Shown: positions 16,456 through 23,885 of the stretch, one piece after another
Layout of the letters: each line of letters opens with the position of its first letter
Position numbering within the stretch: position 1 is the first letter of the stretch
DNA from: an uncultured bacterium
Lineage (GTDB): Bacteria; Planctomycetota; UBA1135; GCA-002686595
DNA length: 39,541 bases
Reading direction: 5' to 3'
NCBI GenBank assembly: GCA_937896235.1
Contig: CALBMX010000046.1
Location: 1-39,541, forward strand
Notes under the pieces: model-generated
The model's input: only the letters and a program-made list of their open reading frames with translations
Told to the model about the DNA's origin: nothing
Database searches by the model: none
Program-made: the position numbers and the translations under genes

Positions 16456-17432
16456 GCCTCTCTCGCCTCAGTCTTTTGACGACCAGCGAGCCAGTAGATG
16501 ATGAGCGCGACCTCAAGCCAGCCGTGAAACAGGACGAGGGAGAGGTAGGCGGAGCGGGCACCGGTGGCGTCCAAAAGTGCGAGAGCTGGTAGCCCGATCA
16601 AGGCGATTCCGCCGATGGCGAGGCCACGGAAGTCGAACCCCTCGAATGCTCTAGGGGGGATCTGAGGGGCTCCTACGGGTGCGGGATTCGCACTTGCGCA
16701 AGCGGGCAACAAGAATACCCAAATCGAATAATGCACAAGCTGAGCGAACGCGAAGCTCATGACAACTTGGTCTCCGGCACCGGGGGCGAGACCTGGAGCG
16801 AGCGCGCTGCGCAGGCCCTCAAAAGAGAGGCCTGCAAAGCTCGCGCTACTGCCAAACGGAACCAGGCCAAATAGAAGTGACGAGGATAGGATGAGAAAAA
16901 GTGCGCCGAGCAGAGCCTGTACCCATGGGGCTACAAGCGCGCGGCCCATGTAGGCGATCCACAAAGCTACGGCGACCAAGTTGTGGCCATGGCCCAGGGC
17001 GAGCGCTGTAAATCCGGGGCGAGAAGCGCACACCAGTCCAAGGGCCGCAACGATGGGCAGGAGTCCGCTCCTAAGTCGAGAGCGCCCCTCCGTGGCGACC
17101 CAAGTGGCACCCCAGACTGCGGAGAAGCCGAGGCCAACTTCAACAACGGGTAGATGGGGCGCGCCAAAAAGTAGCGCGCCGCGCAGCGCAGTGAGGAGTG
17201 TCAGCGGTAGTGCAACTACAAGCAAGAGGCGCTTCGTTACAGGGGCCGGCGGCTTCAGGACAAGCAGTCGGAAGTCGTTGATCACATGCGGTACGCCGAA
17301 GAAGAGCGGTGCGAGCAGCAAGACCCAAAGCGGGGCGATCACAGTAGCGGTCCAGCCGAGCACGAGGTGCGCAAATCCAAGTGCAGCGAGTTTGCGCGGT
17401 GCGGTGCGTGCCGAACTCGGAGCGGCGGTCAC
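16452..17432 (-). CDS. Polytopic membrane protein with conserved-looking histidines
   Basis: The 326-residue protein has a GTG start at 17432 that overlaps the stop of the 42-aa gene (GTGA), and its own stop overlaps the next gene in the same way. I count roughly eight to ten hydrophobic segments. Histidines and a few polar residues lie in or next to them: FFGVPHVINDFRLL (H49), GHGHNLVAVALW (H148, H150), FAQLVHYSIWVFLLP (H234) and LFHGWLEVALIIYW (H303). This recalls, but does not prove, di-iron or iron membrane enzymes such as the Brp/Blh carotene dioxygenases, in which a GxPHxxxD-type motif and other histidines bind iron. Because no family can be named with certainty, a transport or purely structural role remains possible. 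Confidence 0.72.
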   Translation of the reverse strand: MTAAPSSARTAPRKLAALGFAHLVLGWTATVIAPLWVLLLAPLFFGVPHVINDFRLLVLKPPAPVTKRLLLVVALPLTLLTALRGALLFGAPHLPVVEVGLGFSAVWGATWVATEGRSRLRSGLLPIVAALGLVCASRPGFTALALGHGHNLVAVALWIAYMGRALVAPWVQALLGALFLILSSSLLFGLVPFGSSASFAGLSFEGLRSALAPGLAPGAGDQVVMSFAFAQLVHYSIWVFLLPACASANPAPVGAPQIPPRAFEGFDFRGLAIGGIALIGLPALALLDATGARSAYLSLVLFHGWLEVALIIYWLAGRQKTEAREA

Positions 17433-17557
17433 TTATCCTTCTTCGCCATAAAGATCACCATAGCGGCGATAACGATGACTAGGAACAAGCCGATGACTAG
17501 GAGAATTGACGAGCCGGTCAGGGTCGCAGGGGAGGAGATGTCGAGGAGGATGTTCAT
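17429..17557 (-). CDS. 42-residue single-helix membrane protein
   Basis: A short frame from the ATG at 17555-17557 to TGA at 17429-17431 encodes 42 residues: a short polar N-terminus (MNILLDISSPATLTGSS), one strong transmembrane helix (ILLVIGLFLVIVIAAMVIF) and a basic tail (MAKKDK). The stop overlaps the GTG of the 326-aa membrane gene by four bases, the same arrangement seen between that gene and the next one. The N-out, lysine-in pattern is what a genuine small membrane protein would show. It is the likely first gene of the cassette, lying 38 bp downstream of rsgA on the same strand. It may be a small subunit or accessory peptide for the larger membrane protein. Confidence 0.65.
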   Translation of the reverse strand: MNILLDISSPATLTGSSILLVIGLFLVIVIAAMVIFMAKKDK

Positions 17558-17595
17558 GGTCCAAGTTTAGAAGTCTCCGGAGCACATTCCAGCAC

Positions 17596-18588
17596 TTAGG
17601 ACTCCTCGTCTTCGTCCTCATCCGCATGGCTTTGGGTGCCGCCGATTTCGTCGAGCATCTCCACATAGCTACCGTAGCGGGTGGGGGCGATCAAGCCGGA
17701 TTCAAGCGCTTCAAAGACCTCGCACTCGGGCTCGTGGTCGTGGGTGCAGTTGGGAAAACGGCACTTCTTTTGGTAAGCCGAGAAGTCGGGGAAGAGATCC
17801 CTCAGCGTTTCGCGTGTCAGCCCGAAGGGGCGGAAGACCCGGATCCCGGGCGTGTCGATGACCCAGCTGTCCTCGCCAATGGGAAGCGCATGCATTTGGC
17901 TGTAGGTCGTGGTGTGCTTTCCAGCTGTCCAGTATTTGCTGATCTTGCCAACTTTGATGTTGAGGCTGGGGTCGATAGCGTTCAGTAGAGTCGATTTGCC
18001 GACGCCGGAAGCTCCATAGAAACCAGAGACCTTGTTCATAAGGGACTGGCGGAGGGATTCCATACCGGGCCCGTCGTAGCCTTCGATTGCGCAAGTTTCG
18101 AGCAGGGGTACACCCGCGAGCGCGTAGGTGTCCCGCAGGTCGGACAGGACTCCCTTTTTGTCGATGTCGACCTTGTTGAAAATAAGGGTCGCCGGGATGT
18201 CCCGCTGGCGACAGGCGGCGAGAATGCGGTCGGTGCGGTTGCTGGAAAAGCCGGGACTCGCTATCGAGGCGATCACGTACATGTGGTCGACATTGGAGAG
18301 CAGAATCTGTTCGCGTGGGTCGTGAGACGAGGCGACTCGCGAGAGGTAGTTGCGTCGTGGTATGACGGATTCGATACTCTGCGGGTCTCCTGTCGGATCG
18401 ATCATGACGTGATCGCCGACGGCTATGGGACCCTTGCGGTCGCCTAAGTTTTCGAATAGGCGGCCACGGATGGCGCAAAGGCGGACTTTGCCGTCGACCT
18501 CGACATGGCAAACTTTCGCGTCTTGACGCATGACGCGCCCACGGACGAGACGGGCTGCGGTGGATTGTGATTTAGACTCGTCGGACAT
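17596..18588 (-). CDS. rsgA: Ribosome small-subunit biogenesis GTPase RsgA
   Basis: RsgA is the circularly permuted GTPase that checks late maturation of the 30S subunit. From the ATG at 18588 the protein is 330 aa. An N-terminal OB fold (residues about 15-75) precedes the GTPase motifs in permuted order: FNKVD (138-141), P-loop GASGVGKST (192-200), switch threonines in KHTTTYS (226-228) and DTPGIR (245-250). The C-terminal zinc site CRFPNCTHDHEPEC supplies C276, C281, H283 and C289. The tail ends in an acidic run (DEDEDEES). A start 11 codons upstream would run through the divergent promoter and is rejected. The gene diverges from a SpoU methyltransferase across a 40-bp symmetric region. Confidence 0.96.
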   Translation of the reverse strand: MSDESKSQSTAARLVRGRVMRQDAKVCHVEVDGKVRLCAIRGRLFENLGDRKGPIAVGDHVMIDPTGDPQSIESVIPRRNYLSRVASSHDPREQILLSNVDHMYVIASIASPGFSSNRTDRILAACRQRDIPATLIFNKVDIDKKGVLSDLRDTYALAGVPLLETCAIEGYDGPGMESLRQSLMNKVSGFYGASGVGKSTLLNAIDPSLNIKVGKISKYWTAGKHTTTYSQMHALPIGEDSWVIDTPGIRVFRPFGLTRETLRDLFPDFSAYQKKCRFPNCTHDHEPECEVFEALESGLIAPTRYGSYVEMLDEIGGTQSHADEDEDEES

Positions 18589-18593
18589 GGGGG

Positions 18594-18623
18594 GATTGTA
18601 CGCGCTCCGGGCGGAGTACAATC
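18594..18623. promoter_or_regulatory. Mirror-symmetric divergent promoter of rsgA and the SpoU methyltransferase
   Basis: An 8-bp perfect inverted repeat, GATTGTAC at 18594-18601 and GTACAATC at 18616-18623, spans a 14-bp centre. Each arm contains TACAAT, one mismatch from the -10 consensus, facing outward: 18617-18622 on the plus strand and 18600-18595 on the minus strand. Exactly six bases separate each TACAAT from its gene's ATG, so transcription starting at the usual distance would begin at or next to the start codon, giving leaderless mRNAs both ways. The -35 match is weak (a TTG core supplied by the opposite arm). An alternative reading is a dimeric repressor operator. Confidence 0.6.
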
Positions 18624-18628
18624 AGGTG

Positions 18629-19444
18629 ATGTACCCTCCACTTAACGATCCCATCACTTCGGCGGCCAACGCGAGCGTTAAACGCGTGCGTAATGTCGCT
18701 GCAGGCAAAGAACCGGGAGTGCTCCTCCTCGAGGGCGAGCGGCTTGTTCGCGATGCGCTGCAGGCGGACCTGGCGATCGAGCTGCTGCTGGTTGCGAGCG
18801 ACCGCGAGAGTCTCGCCAAAGAGCTCGCGGAGGCCGGATACTGGCCTCTACTCGTCGAGCCTGAGCTCCTTGGGCGCATAGGCAAATTGAAGAGCTCGGA
18901 TGGCGTCTTGGCACTTGGCGTGGCGCCTCTTTGCGCGGCTTTAGAGGATGAGGGCGAGCTGGGCTCCCTGCTAAGCGAGACTCCGGACGCTCTACTACTT
19001 GTGGTTTGTGGGGTGACCGATCCCGTGAATCTAGGGGCACTTGCGCGGAGCGCCGAAGCCGCAGGAGCCCGAGCGATGGTGTTTGTGCAAGGCTCAGGGG
19101 TGAGCCTGTGGAACCCGCGCACCTTGCGCGGCTCGATGGGGAGTGTGCTGCGCTTGCCCGTTTTTACAGCCGAATCCGCGCAGCAAGCGGCGGCGCTTCT
19201 GACCGCACACGGCGTGCGCATCGTGCGCGGTGCGACCCGGGGCGGCGCTAGCTATCGCACCTTGGACTGGCAGGGGGCGGTGGCGCTTTGGGTCGGCGGC
19301 GAGGTCGGCGAGGTCAGCGAGCTGGAGGCCCAGTTCGAGAGCGTGACGATCCCGATGGCGGCCGGAGCGGAGTCGCTAAACGTCACCGTAGCCAGCTCCC
19401 TCTTATTGTTTGCGGCGGCTCGCACGGGGGCTCCCGATGCATGA
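18629..19444 (+). CDS. TrmH/SpoU-family RNA 2'-O-methyltransferase
   Basis: The start is the ATG at 18629, six bases after the promoter arm, giving 271 aa. The N-terminal part (PITSAANASVKRVRNVAAGKEP then LLEGERLVRDAL) is the RNA-binding substrate domain of TsnR/RlmB-like enzymes. The catalytic SPOUT domain has motif 1 VTDPVNLGALARSAEAAGA, motif 2 LWVGGEVGEVS and motif 3 IPMAAGAESLNVTVASSLLLFAAAR, which form the knotted SAM site. The substrate nucleotide, in rRNA or tRNA, cannot be determined. Its last eight bases (ATGCATGA) overlap the start of rarA, suggesting coupled translation. It may be a 23S rRNA enzyme, which would fit the neighbouring ribosome-assembly gene rsgA. Confidence 0.9.
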   Translation: MYPPLNDPITSAANASVKRVRNVAAGKEPGVLLLEGERLVRDALQADLAIELLLVASDRESLAKELAEAGYWPLLVEPELLGRIGKLKSSDGVLALGVAPLCAALEDEGELGSLLSETPDALLLVVCGVTDPVNLGALARSAEAAGARAMVFVQGSGVSLWNPRTLRGSMGSVLRLPVFTAESAQQAAALLTAHGVRIVRGATRGGASYRTLDWQGAVALWVGGEVGEVSELEAQFESVTIPMAAGAESLNVTVASSLLLFAAARTGAPDA

Positions 19445-20744
19445 CAGCTTGTTCGGCGTCGATCCGAGAAAAGTGAGCACGGCGTGGTTTGATGAGGTCG
19501 CTCCTGCGGACGCTCCCCTGGCAGAGCGCATGCGTCCGCGGTCTCTCGACGAGTATTGCGGTCAAGAGCACCTAGTAGGTGAAGGTAAAATCCTGCGTTC
19601 CATTCTGGAAACGGGAGCTAAGCAGAGCCTGATCTTTTGGGGGCCTCCGGGGACGGGAAAGACAACGGTGGCGCGCTTGGTAGCGCGTGCAAGCGAGATG
19701 CATTTTGTGCCGTTCTCGGCAGTGCTATCCGGGATTAAAGAGATTCGCACCGTCATGGCGGAAAGCGAGGCCGAGCGGAGCCGTTCGGGGCGCCGTACCC
19801 TAGTCTTCATCGACGAGATTCACCGCTTCAACAAAGCGCAGCAAGATGCGTTTTTACCCTATGTCGAGCGCGGCGACATCTTGTTGATTGGCGCCACCAC
19901 GGAGAACCCGAGCTTCGAAGTGATCTCGGCCTTGCTCTCTAGGTCACGCGTGTTGACCTTGGAGCCGCTTCGCATTGAGAACGTCGTAGCGATCTTGCGG
20001 CGCGCCCTTGAGGATGAAGAGCGGGGCCTTGGCGGTGTGATGATCGCCAATGATCGCGCACTCGAAGCAATCGCACGGGCTTCGGATGGGGATGCCCGGC
20101 GAGCCCTGACCCTGCTGGAGACGGCGGCGGGAATGGTCGTCGGACGCGGGACGGAATCAGCTGAGGAGTCCTCCCAACCCGAGCTAACTCCGGCGCTGCT
20201 GATGGAGGCCGTTCAGAAGAGACAGCTGCACTACGACAAGGGTGGGGAGGAGCACTTCAACCTGATCTCGGCCTTACATAAGAGCGTGCGGAACTCCGAT
20301 GCAACCGCATCCGTATATTGGCTGACTCGGATGCTGGAGTCGGGCGAAGATCGTCGCTACCTAGCGCGGCGCCTGATTCGGATCGCCGTCGAGGACATCG
20401 GCTTGGCAGACCCTGGCGCGCTTCGTGTTTGTCTAGATGCAGATGAAACCTACCACCGGCTTGGGAGTCCCGAAGGCGAACTCGCGCTCGTCCAAGCCGT
20501 CGCTTACATGGCGAGAGCGCGCAAGGACAACAGCGCGTACAAAGCCTATGACCTAGCGCGCGCGGACATCAAAGCGGAAGGCGCGGCACCCGTTCCCATG
20601 CACTTGCGGAATGCCTCGACCATGCTGATGAAGGAGGCAGGCTACGGGAAAGGCTACCGCTACGCCCACGATGATCCCGATGCAGCCAGCGAGATGAAAT
20701 GTATGCCCGACGCTCTTCAGGGCCGCGACTACTTCGGATCCTGA
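19437..20744 (+). CDS. rarA: Replication-associated recombination protein A (AAA+ ATPase)
   Basis: RarA (MgsA) is an AAA+ clamp-loader-like ATPase that acts at stalled or gapped replication forks. From the ATG at 19437 the protein is 435 aa. Family features: LAERMRPRSLDEYCGQEHLVGEGK near 28-51, Walker A WGPPGTGKTT at 68-77, Walker B VFIDEIHRFNKAQQDAFLP, sensor 1 LIGATTENPSFEV, arginine-finger region ALLSRSRV, sensor 2 DGDARRALTLLE, and the C-terminal tetramerisation domain with HYDKGGEEHFNLISALHKSVRNSD and EDIGLADP. The start overlaps the stop of the methyltransferase gene by eight bases. Length is typical. Confidence 0.96.
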   Translation: MHDSLFGVDPRKVSTAWFDEVAPADAPLAERMRPRSLDEYCGQEHLVGEGKILRSILETGAKQSLIFWGPPGTGKTTVARLVARASEMHFVPFSAVLSGIKEIRTVMAESEAERSRSGRRTLVFIDEIHRFNKAQQDAFLPYVERGDILLIGATTENPSFEVISALLSRSRVLTLEPLRIENVVAILRRALEDEERGLGGVMIANDRALEAIARASDGDARRALTLLETAAGMVVGRGTESAEESSQPELTPALLMEAVQKRQLHYDKGGEEHFNLISALHKSVRNSDATASVYWLTRMLESGEDRRYLARRLIRIAVEDIGLADPGALRVCLDADETYHRLGSPEGELALVQAVAYMARARKDNSAYKAYDLARADIKAEGAAPVPMHLRNASTMLMKEAGYGKGYRYAHDDPDAASEMKCMPDALQGRDYFGS

Positions 20745-20899
20745 AGGCCAGTCCGAGGGTTAGCGGGGCAAGAAGCGGCACGAAATCCCGTGGCTGGATA
20801 ACGGCTAAACCTTAGGTTTTTAGGGAGGATCGGGACGCTCACGAAATCGCGGTAACCTTCGCTCTCGTTAGGATCATCCCTGCGATCTAAAGTGGGAAG

Positions 20900-21790
20900 A
20901 TGGCAAAGGATGACGTAGTCCTCATTACGGGGGCAAGCACTGGATTGGGTTTGGCTCTGTCGCACCTGCTCTTAGCAAAGACGGAGTACCGGCTCGTACT
21001 AACGGCGCGGGAGAAGTCTCTACATCGCTTCGAAGACGCGGAGATTGTTGCGTCCGATCGGGTCATGATCGCCCCCCTAGACGTGCGCGGAATGCAGGCG
21101 AGAGAAGACGTCATCGCCAAAGTTGCGGAGCGATGGGGAGGGGTGGATGTACTCATCAACAACGCCGGCATCGCTTACCGGTCTGTTGTCGAGCACGCGC
21201 ATGAAGAGGACAGGCTCGCACAGTTGGACATCAATTTTCGTTCGCCGATGGAGCTCGTGAGGCTCGTGCTTCCGTACATGCGTCACCAGAGGTATGGGCG
21301 TATCATCACGGTCTCGAGTGTCGGCGGAATGATGGCGATGCCGACGATGGCGATCTATAGCGCCTCTAAGTTTGCTGTCGAGGCGGCGACGGAGAGCCTC
21401 TGGTATGAAGTGCGCCCGTGGAAGATTCGCGTGTCTCTGATTGAGCCGGGGTTCATTCACTCCGGTTCCTTCAGGAACACGAGGTGGACGCCGGATAGCA
21501 GCACGTCTTTTAGCGAAGACTCCGACCCGTACCACGAGCACTACGCCCGGATGGGGCCGTTCATCGCACGCATGATGGGGCAGTCCTTTGCAACCCACGA
21601 GCGCGTGGCCGCCAAAATCCTAAAGACGATGCGCCGCAACGATCCACCGCTGCGCGTTCTAGCCACGATAGACGCGCACGCGTTTTCGATCCTTCGTCGC
21701 ATCTTGCCGCGTTGGATGTACCACCGCGCTCTCTACTACTCCCTACCAGGTGTCCTAAGTTGGGGGCCGCTCAGACCAGGTCGAAAATAA
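20900..21790 (+). CDS. Short-chain dehydrogenase/reductase
   Basis: The 296-residue protein is a classical SDR: dinucleotide-binding TGASTGLG at 10-17, a LDVR segment (60-63) at the position that contacts the adenine, NNAG at 87-90, catalytic serine in VSSVGG (139-140), and YSASK with Y153 and K157. The glycine motif with no acidic residue right after the second strand and an arginine in LTAREKS suggest NADP(H) preference. The C-terminal part is extended by about 40 residues past the usual 250. The substrate is not predictable. A 155-bp spacer separates it from rarA; GGGAAG six bases before the ATG could be a weak ribosome binding site. Confidence 0.9.
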   Translation: MAKDDVVLITGASTGLGLALSHLLLAKTEYRLVLTAREKSLHRFEDAEIVASDRVMIAPLDVRGMQAREDVIAKVAERWGGVDVLINNAGIAYRSVVEHAHEEDRLAQLDINFRSPMELVRLVLPYMRHQRYGRIITVSSVGGMMAMPTMAIYSASKFAVEAATESLWYEVRPWKIRVSLIEPGFIHSGSFRNTRWTPDSSTSFSEDSDPYHEHYARMGPFIARMMGQSFATHERVAAKILKTMRRNDPPLRVLATIDAHAFSILRRILPRWMYHRALYYSLPGVLSWGPLRPGRK

Positions 21791-22013
21791 AGCGCACCGA
21801 AGGGACGGAAACGGTCGTTTCGAGCCTCTGTTTTCGCCAGCCGTTTCGTTGGCGCCGGCTGCGGAGTCTCCCCGAATACTACCCCGAAGCGGGCTAGGCC
21901 GCGCACACGGGGCGAGGTTCGTTGGCCTCCCGTGAGTCCTCGGCTGGGTTTTTCACCCGGACGACGCAAATGGGGTGGCGTTGGGGCGTTGTACAGAAGG
22001 CAGGTGGGAAGGT

Positions 22014-22041
22014 CCCGTCGGCCGGTGCTGACCGGGACGGG
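22014..22041 (-). terminator. Hairpin after the methyltransferase gene, possible terminator
   Basis: Three bases beyond the methyltransferase stop lies a GC-rich hairpin: an outer stem of six pairs (CCCGTC with GACGGG) and an inner stem of five (CCGGT with ACCGG) around a four-base loop, with a two-base bulge. No T-run follows, so an intrinsic terminator is uncertain; it could instead protect the 3' end of the message. Confidence 0.4.
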
Positions 22042-22044
22042 TAG

Positions 22045-22869
22045 CTATTTGATGATTCCGGTCACGACGGGTAGCTGCCAAACGCCATAACCATCAGGGT
22101 TGTTGATGGCGCCAATCATGGAATCAAAATATGCGCGCACCTCGCTAGCCGTGAACTTCGTTTTGGATGCGATGGCCTCGCTATATCCATCTCGCCAGGC
22201 CGTCCAAATCTCGGCGAAAATCTCACGCGGGACCCTCTCCGTGTCGACAACGATGTAGTCGATTTTTACCTCGCGCAAGCCAAGCTCGCGTAGGGTCGTG
22301 AACATCTTCCGGCCGCCCCTGAGGTCTGTACCTGTCTCGTGGGCAAAGGTGATTGGCCCGCACCGCCAGAACTCGTCGCAGTCCAGTTCGGGCGTTGGAT
22401 GGAAGTGCATCATGGAGTAGTCTTCCGCTAACACATGAAGTCGCCCGCCAGGTTTGGCGACGCGGATAGCCTCTTGTAGAACTCGCTCAGGATTTGGGAT
22501 CGCCTGGAGGAAATGCCGACAGGTTACGAAGTCAAATGTGTGGTCTGCGAAGGGGAGCTGGAAGGCATCCCCGACTTCGAAGTGGGTACGATCGGCGATA
22601 TCTGAGCAGCGACTTTTGGCGCGGACAATGTGATCGGCAACGATGTCGATTCCAGTCACGTGCGCTTTGGGCATGTGCCTTGCCAGTCGCTCGCTAATCT
22701 CCCCCGTGCCGCAAGCGACATCCAACACGGCACAGCTGTCGGCTAAGGCGTACCGAATGATTTGCGCGAGCTCTTGTGGCCAGACCGCCTGTGCCTGTGC
22801 CGCGAGGCAGCGCACCATGGACTCGTCTTCCATCTGTTGGGCTTGGGGGTTTGCGTTGGTAGAGGTCAT
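22045..22869 (-). CDS. Class I SAM-dependent methyltransferase
   Basis: The 274-residue protein has a Rossmann methyltransferase core: motif I VLDVACGTGEISERLA, the acidic loop of motif II VTGIDIVADHIVRAK, a VGDAFQLPFADHTFDFVTCRHFLQAIPNPERVLQEAIRVAKPGGRLHVL stretch covering motifs III to VI (the FDFV, HFLQAIPNP and RVAKPGG parts are the clearest). It is closest to the UbiE/Methyltransf_11 group. The acceptor is unknown; the long C-terminal region (about residues 160-274) is unlike quinone methyltransferases. The start ATG at 22869 follows 303 bp without a convincing gene. Confidence 0.87.
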   Translation of the reverse strand: MTSTNANPQAQQMEDESMVRCLAAQAQAVWPQELAQIIRYALADSCAVLDVACGTGEISERLARHMPKAHVTGIDIVADHIVRAKSRCSDIADRTHFEVGDAFQLPFADHTFDFVTCRHFLQAIPNPERVLQEAIRVAKPGGRLHVLAEDYSMMHFHPTPELDCDEFWRCGPITFAHETGTDLRGGRKMFTTLRELGLREVKIDYIVVDTERVPREIFAEIWTAWRDGYSEAIASKTKFTASEVRAYFDSMIGAINNPDGYGVWQLPVVTGIIK

Positions 22870-23172
22870 CGTGATCTTCGGGCAGTCGCTAAGGAGATGA
22901 AGGCCGCGTAAGCATACCTATAACCAGCTCGTTCGTTCGCCTTTGGGGTGCTCGAAACCTGTTTGGCCCTCTGGCGATTCTCGATGGAGGATCGGCCGGC
23001 TGGTGGCGACAGTGAGGAGTGTCGGATCTTCCGGGCCAGTGCCGGGCCTCGTGCTGGACTCTAACGGCAGAGCGAAAGTCGCTCTGCGACGGGAGTTGAT
23101 GAGTTGAATGAAGTGCGCTATCAATTGGCGATCGGGATGGTCGTGTCGCCCAAAAAGCGCTAGAACTACTTG
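22870..23172. other. Intergenic stretch without a supported gene
   Basis: These 303 bp lie between a minus-strand methyltransferase and a plus-strand ABM-domain gene. A minus-strand frame (22918-23214) runs through most of it, with a somewhat protein-like start (DLFRFAHQVVLALFGRH), but it overlaps the ABM gene by 42 bp, its second half is low in hydrophobic patterning, and I recognise no family. A degraded gene is possible. I found no RNA-like secondary structure that I could support. Confidence 0.4.
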
Positions 23173-23493
23173 ATGAGCGAATCGAAAAAGGTCGGATTTG
23201 TCGCGGTCTATCACTGGCGAGTTCGGCCCGAACTCCTACAGCAGTTTTTGAGCTCATGGGAAGCGGTAACTCTAGGAATCAAGGCTCACCGAGGTGGGCT
23301 TGGCTCCAAGCTGCACCGAGCGGAAGATGGGACGTACGTCGCTTATGCACAGTGGCCGGACCGCGAGACCTGGGCGGCGATGGGCAGCCTGCCGTCCGCA
23401 GACCCTCAGGCGAGTCAGGCGATGCAGGAGGCGATCGAGGAGGCGCTTCCGCCCCTCTATTTGGTTCCTCTAGCGAACCTCCTTGAGAGCTAA
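23173..23493 (+). CDS. ABM-fold small protein (antibiotic biosynthesis monooxygenase-like)
   Basis: The 106-residue protein resembles the dimeric ABM ferredoxin-like fold: a first strand FVAVYHWRVRPELLQQFLSSWEAVT, a glycine-rich turn GGLGSKLHRAEDGTYVAYAQWPDRETWAAM, and a C-terminal helix. The strand-helix-strand order and the Y-x-A-x-x-x-W-x-x-x-x-x-W-x-x-M pattern are typical. Family members include quinol monooxygenases and haem-degrading enzymes, but many have no known reaction. The ATG at 23173 is chosen over the TTG one codon earlier. It begins a tight cluster with two VOC-domain genes, the first only five bases downstream. Confidence 0.78.
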   Translation: MSESKKVGFVAVYHWRVRPELLQQFLSSWEAVTLGIKAHRGGLGSKLHRAEDGTYVAYAQWPDRETWAAMGSLPSADPQASQAMQEAIEEALPPLYLVPLANLLES

Positions 23494-23498
23494 CTCTT

Positions 23499-23885
23499 AT
23501 GCACAACATCCGACCTCGGGAATCCATTATCCTCGCCGAAGATTTCGAAGGGCTCGTTCGCTGGTACCGTGAAGTCCTTGGCTTCAAAGTTACGAGCATC
23601 TTTGAAGACGGGTTTCACTTTGCGAATATGGCGACCGAATCGGGGATACGAATCGGCATAGGCTCTGCCAAAGAGATGGGAGTCGAGCCCCGTGATCGCG
23701 CTCGCGCCACCGTACTCTTACAGGTCGAAACGGAAGATGTGCGCGCGCTCTTGAAGCAGGTCACCAGCTTGGGTGGCGCCTCGAACATGCCGGCCTCTTA
23801 CAACAAGACGGACGACTTTTGGTTTGGCGGTTTTGCGGACCCCGAAGGAAACCCATGGTGGGTCGTCGACAAGAATTGCCCATGA
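23499..23885 (+). CDS. VOC-family (glyoxalase-like) protein
   Basis: The 128-residue protein shows one VOC module pair: the first strand and helix ESIILAEDFEGLVRWYREVLGFKVTS, and the last strand FGGFADPEGNPWWVVD with the usual DPxGN-x-W pattern. It is the size of a single-chain VOC domain, which normally forms a metal site by dimerisation. The reaction is unknown; the family includes glyoxalase I, dioxygenases and antibiotic-binding proteins. It ends with ATGA overlapping the start of a second VOC gene, so both are probably translated together. Confidence 0.82.
   Translation: MHNIRPRESIILAEDFEGLVRWYREVLGFKVTSIFEDGFHFANMATESGIRIGIGSAKEMGVEPRDRARATVLLQVETEDVRALLKQVTSLGGASNMPASYNKTDDFWFGGFADPEGNPWWVVDKNCP

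Noticed and set aside
17711..18511. Minus-strand 266-codon frame overlapping rsgA
   Set aside because: Alternative frame of rsgA; arginine- and proline-rich without motifs, whereas rsgA has all GTPase and zinc motifs.
20745..20899. Intrinsic terminator after rarA (AAACC TTA GGTTT followed by TT)
   Set aside because: The stem is only five A/T-rich pairs with a three-base loop, too weak to support.
22918..23214. Minus-strand 98-codon frame in the 303-bp gap
   Set aside because: It overlaps the ABM gene start, shows no recognisable domain and loses protein-like patterning in its second half; kept only as a possible degraded gene.
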